NCBI RefSeq assembly: GCF_003991355.1
Contig: NZ_RCSU01000007.1
Coordinates: 248,001-312,000, forward strand
Direction of reading: 5' to 3'
From: Pseudoflavitalea rhizosphaerae
GTDB lineage: Bacteria; Bacteroidota; Bacteroidia; Chitinophagales; Chitinophagaceae
Length of the DNA stretch: 64,000 bases
Under the pieces are notes generated by a model, which was not told the origin of the DNA, made no database searches, and saw only the letters and a program-made list of their open reading frames with translations. Position 1 is the first letter of the stretch, and every line of letters starts with the position of its first letter. Below, piece after piece: positions 24,544 to 32,622 of this stretch. The position numbers and the translations under genes were made by a program.

Positions 24544-27500
24544 ATGCAATCTACTATTTTACGCCGCCCCGCCCACGGGGGCCTCTGGCTGGCTATGCTG
24601 CTGACATCCGGTGCAGCGCTGGGCGCCGGATCTCATGGACAGCGGCTAATCGATACTGTTCCTAAAAAAGGCTTCACGTTCACAGAAATGAAATCACTAC
24701 CGCTAAAGCCTGAACGAAATATCTCTTTCAATACTGATGAAGGCACCTGGATATCGGTAGATATCAGTCCTGATGGCAATACCATCGTCTTCGACCTTAT
24801 GGGCGATCTCTACACTATCCCCGCTACCGGTGGTAAGGCAACCCGTATCACCCGCGGATTTGCTTTCGATACACATCCCCGCTTCAGCCCCGACGGAAAA
24901 AAGATCCTCTTCACTTCAGACCGAAGTGGTTCAGAAAATATCTGGTACATAGATACTGAAAAGAATGATACCGTGCAGGTAACAAAAGACAAAGACCAGA
25001 ATTTTCCCAGTGCTGCCTGGACACCAGATGGCAACTATATTGTAGCAGCGCGTGGCCGCCTGGATGTTAAACTCTGGCTCCTTCACAAAGATGCAGGCTC
25101 CGGCGCGCAGCTCACAGATGCTCCGGGTATCAAAACCATCGATCCGGCAGTAAGCCCCGATGGACGCTATATTTATTTTTCCCAACGCGCAGGTTTCTGG
25201 AACTACAATGCCATGCTGCCGCAATACCAACTGAGTGTGTTCGACCGGGAGAATGGAAAAACGCAAAGCATCAGCACACGCTACGGATCTGCATTTACAC
25301 CGGTATTGTCGAAAGACGAACAATGGCTCGTATATGGTACGCGGTATGAAGACAAGACCGGCCTCGTGATCCGGAATCTGAAGAATGGTGATGAACGATG
25401 GCTCGCTTATCCGGTGCAACGCGATGAACAGGAATCCATCGCCACCATGGGCGTATTGCCTGGAATGGCTTTCACGCCGGACAGCAAAGCCCTGATCGCT
25501 TCCTACGGTGGAAAGATTTATCGCATACCTATTGACGGTGGTAATCCTGAGCTGATCCCCTTCAATGCAGATGTTGACCTGGAACTGGGGCCACGGCTTG
25601 AATTCAAATATCCTGTTTCAGATTCGGCCTATGCACTGGCTACACAGATCCGGGATGCCGTGCCTTCTCCGGATGGAAAGAAGCTGGCCTTCACAGTACT
25701 CAACCGTTTATATGTAATGGATTATCCGGGCGGCACACCAAAGCGCCTTACCAATAATGATTTCACCGAAGCTGAACCAGTATGGTCGCCGGACGGAAGC
25801 CAGATCGTTTTCACTACCTGGTCTGCAAATGGTGGCCATCTGTACAAAGTAGCCGTGAATGGAAAAGCGCCTGCACGGCAATTGACGAAAGAGACCGCGC
25901 TCTACGCAAATCCGGCCTGGAACTATACCGGCGATAAGATCGCTTTTGTGCGCACGAGGAACCAGCGATACAAGAATGCGATCAGTCCATTCGGTTATGG
26001 TGGCGAAGATGAGCTCTGCTGGATCAGCGTCAATGGCGGGGATGTCAATTACATCGATAAGGCCAATGGCAGAAGCAATCCACATTTCATTAAAGGCGAT
26101 GATCGTTTGTACCTGAACCAGGGCGGCAGCCTGATTTCACTCCGCCTTGACGGAACAGATGAAAAAACACTGGCGCGCGTAACGGGTATCACCACTTATG
26201 GCCTCAGTAACCTGAAAGATAACAGTCATGATCATGTGCTGGGCGCCACCAACTATTGTATGCTGTCCCAAAACATGGCGGAAGCGATGGAGGTGCAAAC
26301 TCCCGCTTCAGCGGCTGTTGTATTATTGTCGCCCAATGGCGACCGCGCACTTGCACAGGTGAACAATGATATTTTTGTTTTCACGATGGTAAAAACAGGA
26401 AAGCCGCTAAGCATCTCCGTTGCAGACGCGGGTTCCACCATTTATCCTGCCCGAAAGCTCACAGAGCTGGGTGGCGAATTTCCCGCATGGGAAAGTGATG
26501 GAAAGAAAATTCACTGGTCAATCGGCAACTCGCATATCGTGTACAACCTGGAAGCGGCAGAACGGTTTGATGACAGTCTGAAACTGGCGAAGAAAGAAGA
26601 GGCAAAGAAAAAAGCTGACACTATTATCAATAAATCTGACTCCACCAAAAAGGCGCTGGCAGCTAAAGCCCCCAAAGAAGAGCCTTCCTACAAGCCTGCT
26701 GAAACGCAGGTGAAACTGTATTTCGAGAAAGATCTTCCAAAAGGAACCGTCTTGTTCAAAGGCGCCCGCATCGTAACAATGAAAGGGAACGAAGTGATAG
26801 AGAACGGCGATCTGTTGGTAGTGAACAATCGCATCCAATCCGTAGGTCCATCAGGCACACTACAAGTACCGTCAGGAGCCAGGGTGATCAATTGTAACGG
26901 CAAGACCATCATCCCCGGCTTTGTTGATACGCATTCGCATATGTGGAATCCCTGGCGTATCCAGAAAACAAATTCCTGGATCTATATGGCTAATCTTGCC
27001 TACGGCGTAACCACTACCCGGGATCCGCAAACAGCTACTACCGATGTGCTCACTTACAGCGATATGGTGGATGCCGGTAAAATGCCAGGGCCGCGCGTGT
27101 ATTCCACCGGCCCCGGTGTTGGTTTCTGGATGTATAATATCAAAGACTCTGCGCATGCCAGCAAGGTGTTGAAACAATATAGTCAGTATTACAATACCAA
27201 ATACATCAAAATGTATATGCTCGGGCCGCGCCAGGTTCGTCAATGGATCATCAAGGCCGCGAAAGATCAGCAACTGATGCCTACCACTGAAGGTGGATTG
27301 AACTACAAAATGAATATCACCAATCTGCTGGATGGTTATCCCGGTCATGAACACTCGTTCCCGGTATTCCCGCTTTATAAAGATGTAACAGGCGCAGTGG
27401 CCGGATCCAAAATGTGCCTGACGCCTACGCTGCTGGTTTCTTATGGAGGCCCCTGGGCAGAGAATTATTATTATGAAACGGAGATGCCATACAATGACAA

Positions 27501-27999
27501 GAAGCTGGCTTACTTCACTCCTTACGAAGAGTTTGCGGCCAAGACACGCAGGCGCAGCGCCTGGTTCATGCCCGAAGAACACGTGTTCCGGAAGCATGCA
27601 AAAAGTATGAGATCAATGGTGGAAAAAGGTGCGCTGGCGGGTATCGGTAGTCATGGACAATTGCAGGGCCTGGGATATCACTGGGAGCTTTGGTCAATGC
27701 AAAGCGGTGGCATGACCAATCTCGATGCGCTGAAAACCGCTACCATACTGGGCGCTGAAGGACTGGGCCTTGATCACGATCTCGGCAGCATCGAAGCCGG
27801 CAAGCTGGCAGACCTGATCATCCTGGATAAGAACCCGCTTGAGAATATCCGCAACAGCAATTCCATCCATTCCGTAATGAAGAACGGCAGGTTGTACGAT
27901 GGTAATACGATGGATGAGATCTATCCCACAACCAGGAGGCTCAACCGAAGTGAATGGAATTATCCCGCGCCCGTTAACAATACAGGTGTAAAAGAATAA
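24544..27999 (+). CDS. Exported TolB-like beta-propeller plus amidohydrolase protein
   Basis: A 1151-residue two-part protein. An export signal (hydrophobic LWLAMLLTSGAALGAG) is followed by a propeller of PD40/TolB-type blades at ~50-720 (FSPDGKKILFTSDRSG, VSPDGRYIYFSQ, WSPDGSQIVF). A Lys/Ala/Glu-rich linker (~680-720) leads to an amidohydrolase domain from ~735. The metal motif THSH gives His797 and His799; LADLIILDKNPLENI near the end is the family C-terminal strand. Such proteins are annotated as imidazolonepropionase-like or prolidase-like hydrolases; the substrate is unknown. An in-frame extension to 24220 overlaps glpD on the other strand, so the ATG at 24544 is used. Confidence 0.92.
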   Translation: MQSTILRRPAHGGLWLAMLLTSGAALGAGSHGQRLIDTVPKKGFTFTEMKSLPLKPERNISFNTDEGTWISVDISPDGNTIVFDLMGDLYTIPATGGKATRITRGFAFDTHPRFSPDGKKILFTSDRSGSENIWYIDTEKNDTVQVTKDKDQNFPSAAWTPDGNYIVAARGRLDVKLWLLHKDAGSGAQLTDAPGIKTIDPAVSPDGRYIYFSQRAGFWNYNAMLPQYQLSVFDRENGKTQSISTRYGSAFTPVLSKDEQWLVYGTRYEDKTGLVIRNLKNGDERWLAYPVQRDEQESIATMGVLPGMAFTPDSKALIASYGGKIYRIPIDGGNPELIPFNADVDLELGPRLEFKYPVSDSAYALATQIRDAVPSPDGKKLAFTVLNRLYVMDYPGGTPKRLTNNDFTEAEPVWSPDGSQIVFTTWSANGGHLYKVAVNGKAPARQLTKETALYANPAWNYTGDKIAFVRTRNQRYKNAISPFGYGGEDELCWISVNGGDVNYIDKANGRSNPHFIKGDDRLYLNQGGSLISLRLDGTDEKTLARVTGITTYGLSNLKDNSHDHVLGATNYCMLSQNMAEAMEVQTPASAAVVLLSPNGDRALAQVNNDIFVFTMVKTGKPLSISVADAGSTIYPARKLTELGGEFPAWESDGKKIHWSIGNSHIVYNLEAAERFDDSLKLAKKEEAKKKADTIINKSDSTKKALAAKAPKEEPSYKPAETQVKLYFEKDLPKGTVLFKGARIVTMKGNEVIENGDLLVVNNRIQSVGPSGTLQVPSGARVINCNGKTIIPGFVDTHSHMWNPWRIQKTNSWIYMANLAYGVTTTRDPQTATTDVLTYSDMVDAGKMPGPRVYSTGPGVGFWMYNIKDSAHASKVLKQYSQYYNTKYIKMYMLGPRQVRQWIIKAAKDQQLMPTTEGGLNYKMNITNLLDGYPGHEHSFPVFPLYKDVTGAVAGSKMCLTPTLLVSYGGPWAENYYYETEMPYNDKKLAYFTPYEEFAAKTRRRSAWFMPEEHVFRKHAKSMRSMVEKGALAGIGSHGQLQGLGYHWELWSMQSGGMTNLDALKTATILGAEGLGLDHDLGSIEAGKLADLIILDKNPLENIRNSNSIHSVMKNGRLYDGNTMDEIYPTTRRLNRSEWNYPAPVNNTGVKE

Positions 28000-28010
28000 T
28001 TCTAAACGGC

Positions 28011-28018
28011 TACCTTTG
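28011..28018 (+). promoter_or_regulatory. Candidate -7 element (TACCTTTG) for the DUF4399 gene
   Basis: TACCTTTG fits the Bacteroidota TAnnTTTG box and lies 41 bases before the ATG at 28060. No clear -33 TTTG is at the right distance, so support is partial. Confidence 0.35.
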
Positions 28019-28059
28019 TTCAAGCTTGTAATTATTCGTTCACTCTATAAAAAATCGCT

Positions 28060-28569
28060 ATGCGCAATTTTCAATTTGTTCCTGCACTGATGATACTGGG
28101 CATGGTAGCCTGTAATGAAGCAACTTCAGAAAAGAAAGCCGATACAGACACTACTGCTTCAGCCAGCCATGATGGTCATGATCACCATGCTCCCGCAGCA
28201 GGAACTGACATCGCGCCTGTTCCGGAAATCCCCGCAGGCGCAAAAGTGTACTTCAAGAATCTGAAAGACGGACAAACTGTAATCTCTCCATTTAAAGTGG
28301 AAATGGGAGCAGACAATATCGCAGTGGATACTGCCCGCGAGATCTTACCGGCTTCCGGTCATCACCATATCCTTATTGGATTGGATTCCCTGCCATCAGG
28401 AACAGTTGTTCCAAAGGACTCTCTGCATCTTCATTTCGGCAATGCACAGAAAGAGGCTGAGCTGAGCCTGCCTCCCGGCAAGCATAAGATCTCTCTCCAG
28501 TTTGCAGATGGCATCCATCGTTCTTATGGTTCCAAACTGAGCACAACCATCACTGTAAATGTGAAATAG
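28060..28569 (+). CDS. DUF4399 domain lipoprotein
   Basis: A 169-residue lipoprotein (Cys18 in MVACNEATS) with a His-rich linker (SHDGHDHHAPAAG) and a DUF4399 domain from ~60: VYFKNLKDGQTVISPFKVEM, ASGHHHILIG, LPPGKHKISLQFADGIHRSY. DUF4399 is a small beta-sandwich with several histidines; metal binding is plausible but unproven. The gene stands alone and ends before the hairpin-rich repeat. Confidence 0.92.
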   Translation: MRNFQFVPALMILGMVACNEATSEKKADTDTTASASHDGHDHHAPAAGTDIAPVPEIPAGAKVYFKNLKDGQTVISPFKVEMGADNIAVDTAREILPASGHHHILIGLDSLPSGTVVPKDSLHLHFGNAQKEAELSLPPGKHKISLQFADGIHRSYGSKLSTTITVNVK

Positions 28570-28587
28570 TGTTTCGGTCCAAATGGG

Positions 28588-28744
28588 GCTGACTAAAAAG
28601 GTAAGAGAGCTGACAGTCGCTCGCCTCCGGCGAGTGAGTTTTATTTAGTCGCCTCTGGCGACGCAGTGTTCGCCGGAGGCGAACAAATAGAAGTCACTCG
28701 CCGGGAGGCGAGTGACTGCCGACTCTCCGCCCTTTTTAGTCAGC
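28588..28744. repeat. Four-hairpin palindromic element, copy 1, inside a bidirectional terminator-like inverted repeat
   Basis: The core (28615-28717, 103 bp) holds four hairpins in a row, all built on TCGCC-NNN-GGCGA: H1 with TCGCTCGCC/GGCGAGTGA, H2 GTCGCC/GGCGAC, H3 TGTTCGCC/GGCGAACA and H4 AGTCACTCGCC/GGCGAGTGACT. H1 and H4 also pair with each other, so the whole can form a cloverleaf. The outer ends are a perfect 14-bp inverted repeat, GCTGACTAAAAAGG and CCTTTTTAGTCAGC, with A5 and T5 tracts. It sits between the 3' ends of two convergent genes. A second copy, in the opposite orientation, lies at about 42505-42625. Confidence 0.9.
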
Positions 28745-28758
28745 ACCACTTTATTTTT

Positions 28759-31263
28759 TTAGAATGACAGTTTGAAGCTGAAGAACACACCGAATTTCTT
28801 CACGTTCTCTTTCGGCAACGGTGTGGGAGATACCCTCCACAGGAAATCGAGGCGGAAGAGTTTGAAGATATTGTCAACGCCGGTTCCGATCTCCACATAA
28901 GGTTTACCATCCAGCAATTCGAAAATATAAGGTGAACCCACAGGCATATTGTATGCTTTATTCTCATCGCTCAATCCTCCCCACAATGCTTTGGCACTCC
29001 AGAACTGACGGAACTTGAATTTACGCGTCAGCGGAAGGAAGCGGAAAAGGCCGGGTCCGATATTATGCTCCACATTCACACCCGCATAGCGGTCGTGCAG
29101 GTATTCATAACGGTTCATCAGGTTGAACGCATATTTGTTGTAATAGTAGATCTCGTTGCCTGGTGCTACATCCAGCATCATGTATGGCAGCTTGCCGTAT
29201 GTGCGGCCTGCAAATACATTGTAGTAAAGCGTTCCGAATGGCGGGATCTTGGCGTAATCGGAAACGCTTGCGTTCAGTTTATGGTAATCGAATCGGCTGT
29301 TGAAGACGCCGCTCACACCTCTCGTGTAACGGAACTCCACGATGGGGAAGTCGCTGCCCAGGCTATAACGGTTGAAAGTGCTTTCCAGGAATTTCTCAAG
29401 ATAGGCGTAACGCAGGCGGATGGAGAACTCGGCCGTTTTGAGGCTGCTGTCTTTCACGCTGGCTGCAAACATGCTCTTATAGGGAAGGTTGGCAACAGGA
29501 TCGAATTCCTTGTGCGAACCTGAAACAGTTACGGAGAGGCCGATCTTTGAATCCCTGAAGAATTCCAGTTTGCGTTCGTCCATCATCAGGAACTTGATGG
29601 GTACGCCACTCTTGCGGATGGCGAGCGCAAAGATATTATCCTGGCTGATCTCGTCGTAGTACTGTTGTCCTCGATCGAAATCGTGACGCACCATCCAGCT
29701 CACGTAAGTTCTCGGGCTCTTGTCGAAGAACCAGCGGCCGTCGAACTGGTATTTGAATTCCTGGTCTTTGAAGCCATATGCGAGATAACCGTGCAGGAAA
29801 AGGTTCTTGTTGAAATATTTATTGGTGCCCAGATCGAAGCGGGTCCTGAATCCTTCCTGTTGGTTATAGGTGATCCAGTTGTACCAGGGGCCGATCTCAT
29901 AATTGCCTATATTCCTGTAGCCGGTCACCAGGAAATTAACGGTTTTGGCTACACGCCGGAAGGCAGGCAGGCTCAGCAGGGTATCGATGGTTTTGTACAA
30001 CGCTTGCTCGTGTTTGCTCAGGTCTTCATGGCGGGCTTCCACCCAGAAGCTGTCTGGCACTTTCATGGCTTCAGGAGGCATCACGGTCTCTTCCAGGATA
30101 CTGTTCTTGGCCAGTTCGTTGAGAACGCTGCTGTCGTTCACGATTACATTTTCGTAGGTGGTGCTTTTGCGGCCAATGGCGGAGAGGTGCTTGTCGCCGG
30201 TGAGCGACATATCCACCACAAATTTATCGCGGCTGAGGAACCATGTGGAATCGTTGATCAGTTTGAATTCCTGGATGAGACTGAGCTTGTCCACGAAATT
30301 GATATTTGCATCTTTTGTGAGGCGCAGGTTCATTTTTTGGATGGCCCAGGTAGGATCATGCACCCAGCAGTCGCCCTCGAAAGTATTTTCTCCTTTTCGT
30401 TTAGGCGTAAAGGTTACGTGAATGAGCCGCTGGTTATTTACATACTGGGTGTCCAGTACGCGGAAACGGTAATAATTATCGCCGTTATCACTGATCGGGC
30501 TTACAAACTGTTTGTCGAATACCGGGATAAAATTGGAATAGAAGTTAATGTTCTGGTCCATGCCCCCGAGGAGCTTACCCACGCTCTCGTTATTGACGCC
30601 GATGGTTTTGATGCCTTTGAATACTTCCCGGCGTTTTTTGGGCGATTTCTGGTAATAGTAGTCGGATATAGCTTCCGTAAGGTATACGGGAAGGAAGGTA
30701 TTGCCTTCTTCGGTGGTATCGATATTGTTGAGTACAAATTTGAATTGCTTCACGAAGGGCAGCTTTCCGAATTTATCTTTCTTGATATTCTTCAGGTCTA
30801 TCTCCAGTTTGTTGTAGAGTTCGTAGGAGAAGTTCTGAAAGCGGTAACGGTCGTTCTTTGGTTTGTGCTTAACGATGCGTTTCCACATGAGGTAGCCGCG
30901 ATCGATCTTTTGCCTTACCACTACTTCTTCCACAAACTTGCCCCGTTCCAGCATAATGGTAAGGTCCAGCACACCGTTCTTTTCCTTACTGACGAGTGCG
31001 GAGTCAATTACCAGGAAGAAGTCCTGGAAACCAACATAGGTAACTTTGATGGTATCTGCGGGCCATTGATCGAAGCGGAAGATGAAGGCGCCGGAGGAGT
31101 CGCTGACGCCACCGTTACCTCTTTTAAGGAATTGCATGGATGCGAACGGTACGCGTTCGTCGCTATGTGCATCTTTAATGATCCCTCTGAGGATCTTCGT
31201 TTGTGCCTGTGATATACCCTGAAGGCAGAGCAATAAAACTATCAGCGATATACAGCCTCTCAT
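28759..31263 (-). CDS. DUF5686 outer-membrane protein with carboxypeptidase-regulatory-like domain
   Basis: An 834-residue exported protein. After a signal peptide (MRGCISLIVLLLCLQGISQAQ) comes a CarboxypepD_reg-like domain (ILRGIIKDAHSDERVPFASM through VTYVGFQDF, residues ~22-110). The remainder matches DUF5686: DRYRFQNFSYELYNKLEID, then a long beta-rich C-terminal region ending FGVFFSFKLSF, a terminal Phe typical of outer-membrane barrels. Function unknown. The ATG at 31263 is preferred over an upstream GTG at 31278. It converges with the DUF4399 gene through repeat copy 1. Confidence 0.92.
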   Translation of the reverse strand: MRGCISLIVLLLCLQGISQAQTKILRGIIKDAHSDERVPFASMQFLKRGNGGVSDSSGAFIFRFDQWPADTIKVTYVGFQDFFLVIDSALVSKEKNGVLDLTIMLERGKFVEEVVVRQKIDRGYLMWKRIVKHKPKNDRYRFQNFSYELYNKLEIDLKNIKKDKFGKLPFVKQFKFVLNNIDTTEEGNTFLPVYLTEAISDYYYQKSPKKRREVFKGIKTIGVNNESVGKLLGGMDQNINFYSNFIPVFDKQFVSPISDNGDNYYRFRVLDTQYVNNQRLIHVTFTPKRKGENTFEGDCWVHDPTWAIQKMNLRLTKDANINFVDKLSLIQEFKLINDSTWFLSRDKFVVDMSLTGDKHLSAIGRKSTTYENVIVNDSSVLNELAKNSILEETVMPPEAMKVPDSFWVEARHEDLSKHEQALYKTIDTLLSLPAFRRVAKTVNFLVTGYRNIGNYEIGPWYNWITYNQQEGFRTRFDLGTNKYFNKNLFLHGYLAYGFKDQEFKYQFDGRWFFDKSPRTYVSWMVRHDFDRGQQYYDEISQDNIFALAIRKSGVPIKFLMMDERKLEFFRDSKIGLSVTVSGSHKEFDPVANLPYKSMFAASVKDSSLKTAEFSIRLRYAYLEKFLESTFNRYSLGSDFPIVEFRYTRGVSGVFNSRFDYHKLNASVSDYAKIPPFGTLYYNVFAGRTYGKLPYMMLDVAPGNEIYYYNKYAFNLMNRYEYLHDRYAGVNVEHNIGPGLFRFLPLTRKFKFRQFWSAKALWGGLSDENKAYNMPVGSPYIFELLDGKPYVEIGTGVDNIFKLFRLDFLWRVSPTPLPKENVKKFGVFFSFKLSF

Positions 31264-31493
31264 ACTTTGTTTTTCCACGGACTTGATTTGATCTTGTTCA
31301 AAAATACGTCAATGCCTTTAATCATATCTTGTTAAAAGTGCATGAATGGTGGCGTACCATCTTTTAACATAACCTAAAGGGCCGGGCTGGGGCCATTTTG
31401 AACGCAGCTACCCGGGTTTTAGTATAACAACTGAAAGCAGAATTTCCCTCATATCGGGAGAAAAAAACTTGCAGATATGAAAAACTTATTGCT

Positions 31494-31510
31494 ACTTTGT
31501 ATCACAAAGT
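31494..31510. promoter_or_regulatory. Operator-like ACTTTG-N5-CAAAGT, copy A
   Basis: ACTTTG and CAAAGT are arms of a perfect inverted repeat 8 bases before the ATG of the membrane-protein gene. The same repeat with the same 5-base spacer recurs at 32485-32501, after the regulator gene. It is most simply read as the binding site of the winged-helix protein encoded between the two copies. The left arm may also overlap the -7 promoter box. Confidence 0.6.
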
Positions 31511-31517
31511 GCTTTTT

Positions 31518-32162
31518 ATGACATCAGAACACCAATCACTGGATGCTTTACAGGACATTAAACGGATGATGGAACGCTCGTCCCGTTTTATATCACTGAG
31601 TGGATGGAGTGGTGTAAGCGCTGGTATCTGTGCGCTGATCGGCGCCTGGTTTGCCAATAATACATTGGCGAATTTGCAGGGTGGCGATATTGAGCAGTAT
31701 TCCAAAACGCCCATCATTATTTCCAGGATCCAGGTATTCCGTGAACTTATCATCATTGCGATCTGTACCTTCGTGGCCGCAGTTATAAGTGCTTTCTTTT
31801 TTACCTGGATCCGGTCCAGGAAACAGAAAACACCCTTATGGGATCGCACGGTACAGCGGCTCATGTGGAATACCGTCCTTCCACTGGGCATTGGTGGAAT
31901 AGTGATTTGGCGTTGTCTTGAACTCGGATATTTTGAAATGATCGCTCCAGGTTGCCTTATCTTTTACGGACTGGCGCTGGTAAATGCATCCAGGTACACC
32001 CTGGGCGAGATCCGTTACCTGGGGTACGGACAGTTGATCCTGGGACTGATCAATCTCTACAGTCTTGGCCTGGGGCTGTATCTCTGGGCCATCGGATTCG
32101 GCGTATTGCACATCGTATATGGATTGGTGATGTGGTGGAAATACGAACGAATCAGTCAATAA
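31518..32162 (+). CDS. Membrane protein co-encoded with a winged-helix regulator
   Basis: A 214-residue protein with a cytoplasmic N-terminus (MTSEHQSLDALQDIKRMMERSSRF) and about five to six membrane spans in pairs (WSGVSAGICALIGAWFA, LIIIAICTFVAAVISAFFFTW, NTVLPLGIGGIVIW, two near the end). This type is regularly found next to HTH_34 regulators in Bacteroidota but has no known function. ATG 31518 is chosen over an in-frame TTG at 31497, since the operator repeat would otherwise lie inside the gene. The regulator follows after 7 bases. Confidence 0.75.
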   Translation: MTSEHQSLDALQDIKRMMERSSRFISLSGWSGVSAGICALIGAWFANNTLANLQGGDIEQYSKTPIIISRIQVFRELIIIAICTFVAAVISAFFFTWIRSRKQKTPLWDRTVQRLMWNTVLPLGIGGIVIWRCLELGYFEMIAPGCLIFYGLALVNASRYTLGEIRYLGYGQLILGLINLYSLGLGLYLWAIGFGVLHIVYGLVMWWKYERISQ

Positions 32163-32169
32163 GCATTGC

Positions 32170-32469
32170 ATGAAGAACCCAATTGAACATCTCAATAAAA
32201 TTTTCGATAATCGCGTACGCCTTGGGGTGATGAGTACTCTTATGGTGAACGAAGAGATCAATTTCAATGATCTCAAACAACTCATGGATGTTACCGACGG
32301 AAACCTGGCTTCCCATCTTTCCACACTCGAAGAACATGGGTATATCAAAGTGCATAAAGGATTTATCGGGCGAAAGACCAATACCACCTATTCTATTACC
32401 AAGGCGGGAGAGAAAGCATTCAAAGAACATATCGAAGCGCTCGAAAGCATGATCAGGGGTATAAAATAA
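32170..32469 (+). CDS. Winged-helix transcriptional regulator (HTH_34 type)
   Basis: A 99-residue one-domain regulator: FDNRVRLGVMSTLMVNEEIN, FNDLKQLMDVTDGNLASHLS (helix-turn-helix), LEEHGYIKVHKGFIGRKTNT (wing), TYSITKAGEKAFKEH. It resembles MarR/PadR-like small regulators of the HTH_34 family. It is translated with the upstream membrane protein and flanked by two copies of ACTTTG-N5-CAAAGT, so it probably represses its own unit and perhaps the downstream DUF4173 gene. Confidence 0.92.
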   Translation: MKNPIEHLNKIFDNRVRLGVMSTLMVNEEINFNDLKQLMDVTDGNLASHLSTLEEHGYIKVHKGFIGRKTNTTYSITKAGEKAFKEHIEALESMIRGIK

Positions 32470-32484
32470 TTTTTTTGTCATTTC

Positions 32485-32501
32485 ACTTTGAAATACAAAG
32501 T
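32485..32501. promoter_or_regulatory. Operator-like ACTTTG-N5-CAAAGT, copy B
   Basis: A second copy of the inverted repeat, 15 bases after the regulator stop and 121 bases before the DUF4173 gene. The 150-base gap following it has a GC-rich inverted patch (TGCCGG...CCGGCA near 32579-32600) before the gene. The position suggests control of the DUF4173 gene. Confidence 0.55.
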
Positions 32502-32622
32502 ACTTTTTAATATGCTTAATAAATTTTCATGAGAAAACTCCGGCATGTGATTACCCTGACCCTCAAAAGGAAAACAAACTGCCGGTGCGCCAAGGCCGGC
32601 AGTAATTTCTAAAATTCATTGT

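Noticed and set aside
29665-31212. A 515-codon open frame on the + strand opposite the DUF5686 gene
   Set aside because: It is fully antisense to a well-supported gene, has no recognisable domain and shows the V/F/H-rich composition typical of a frame mirrored from a GC-balanced gene.
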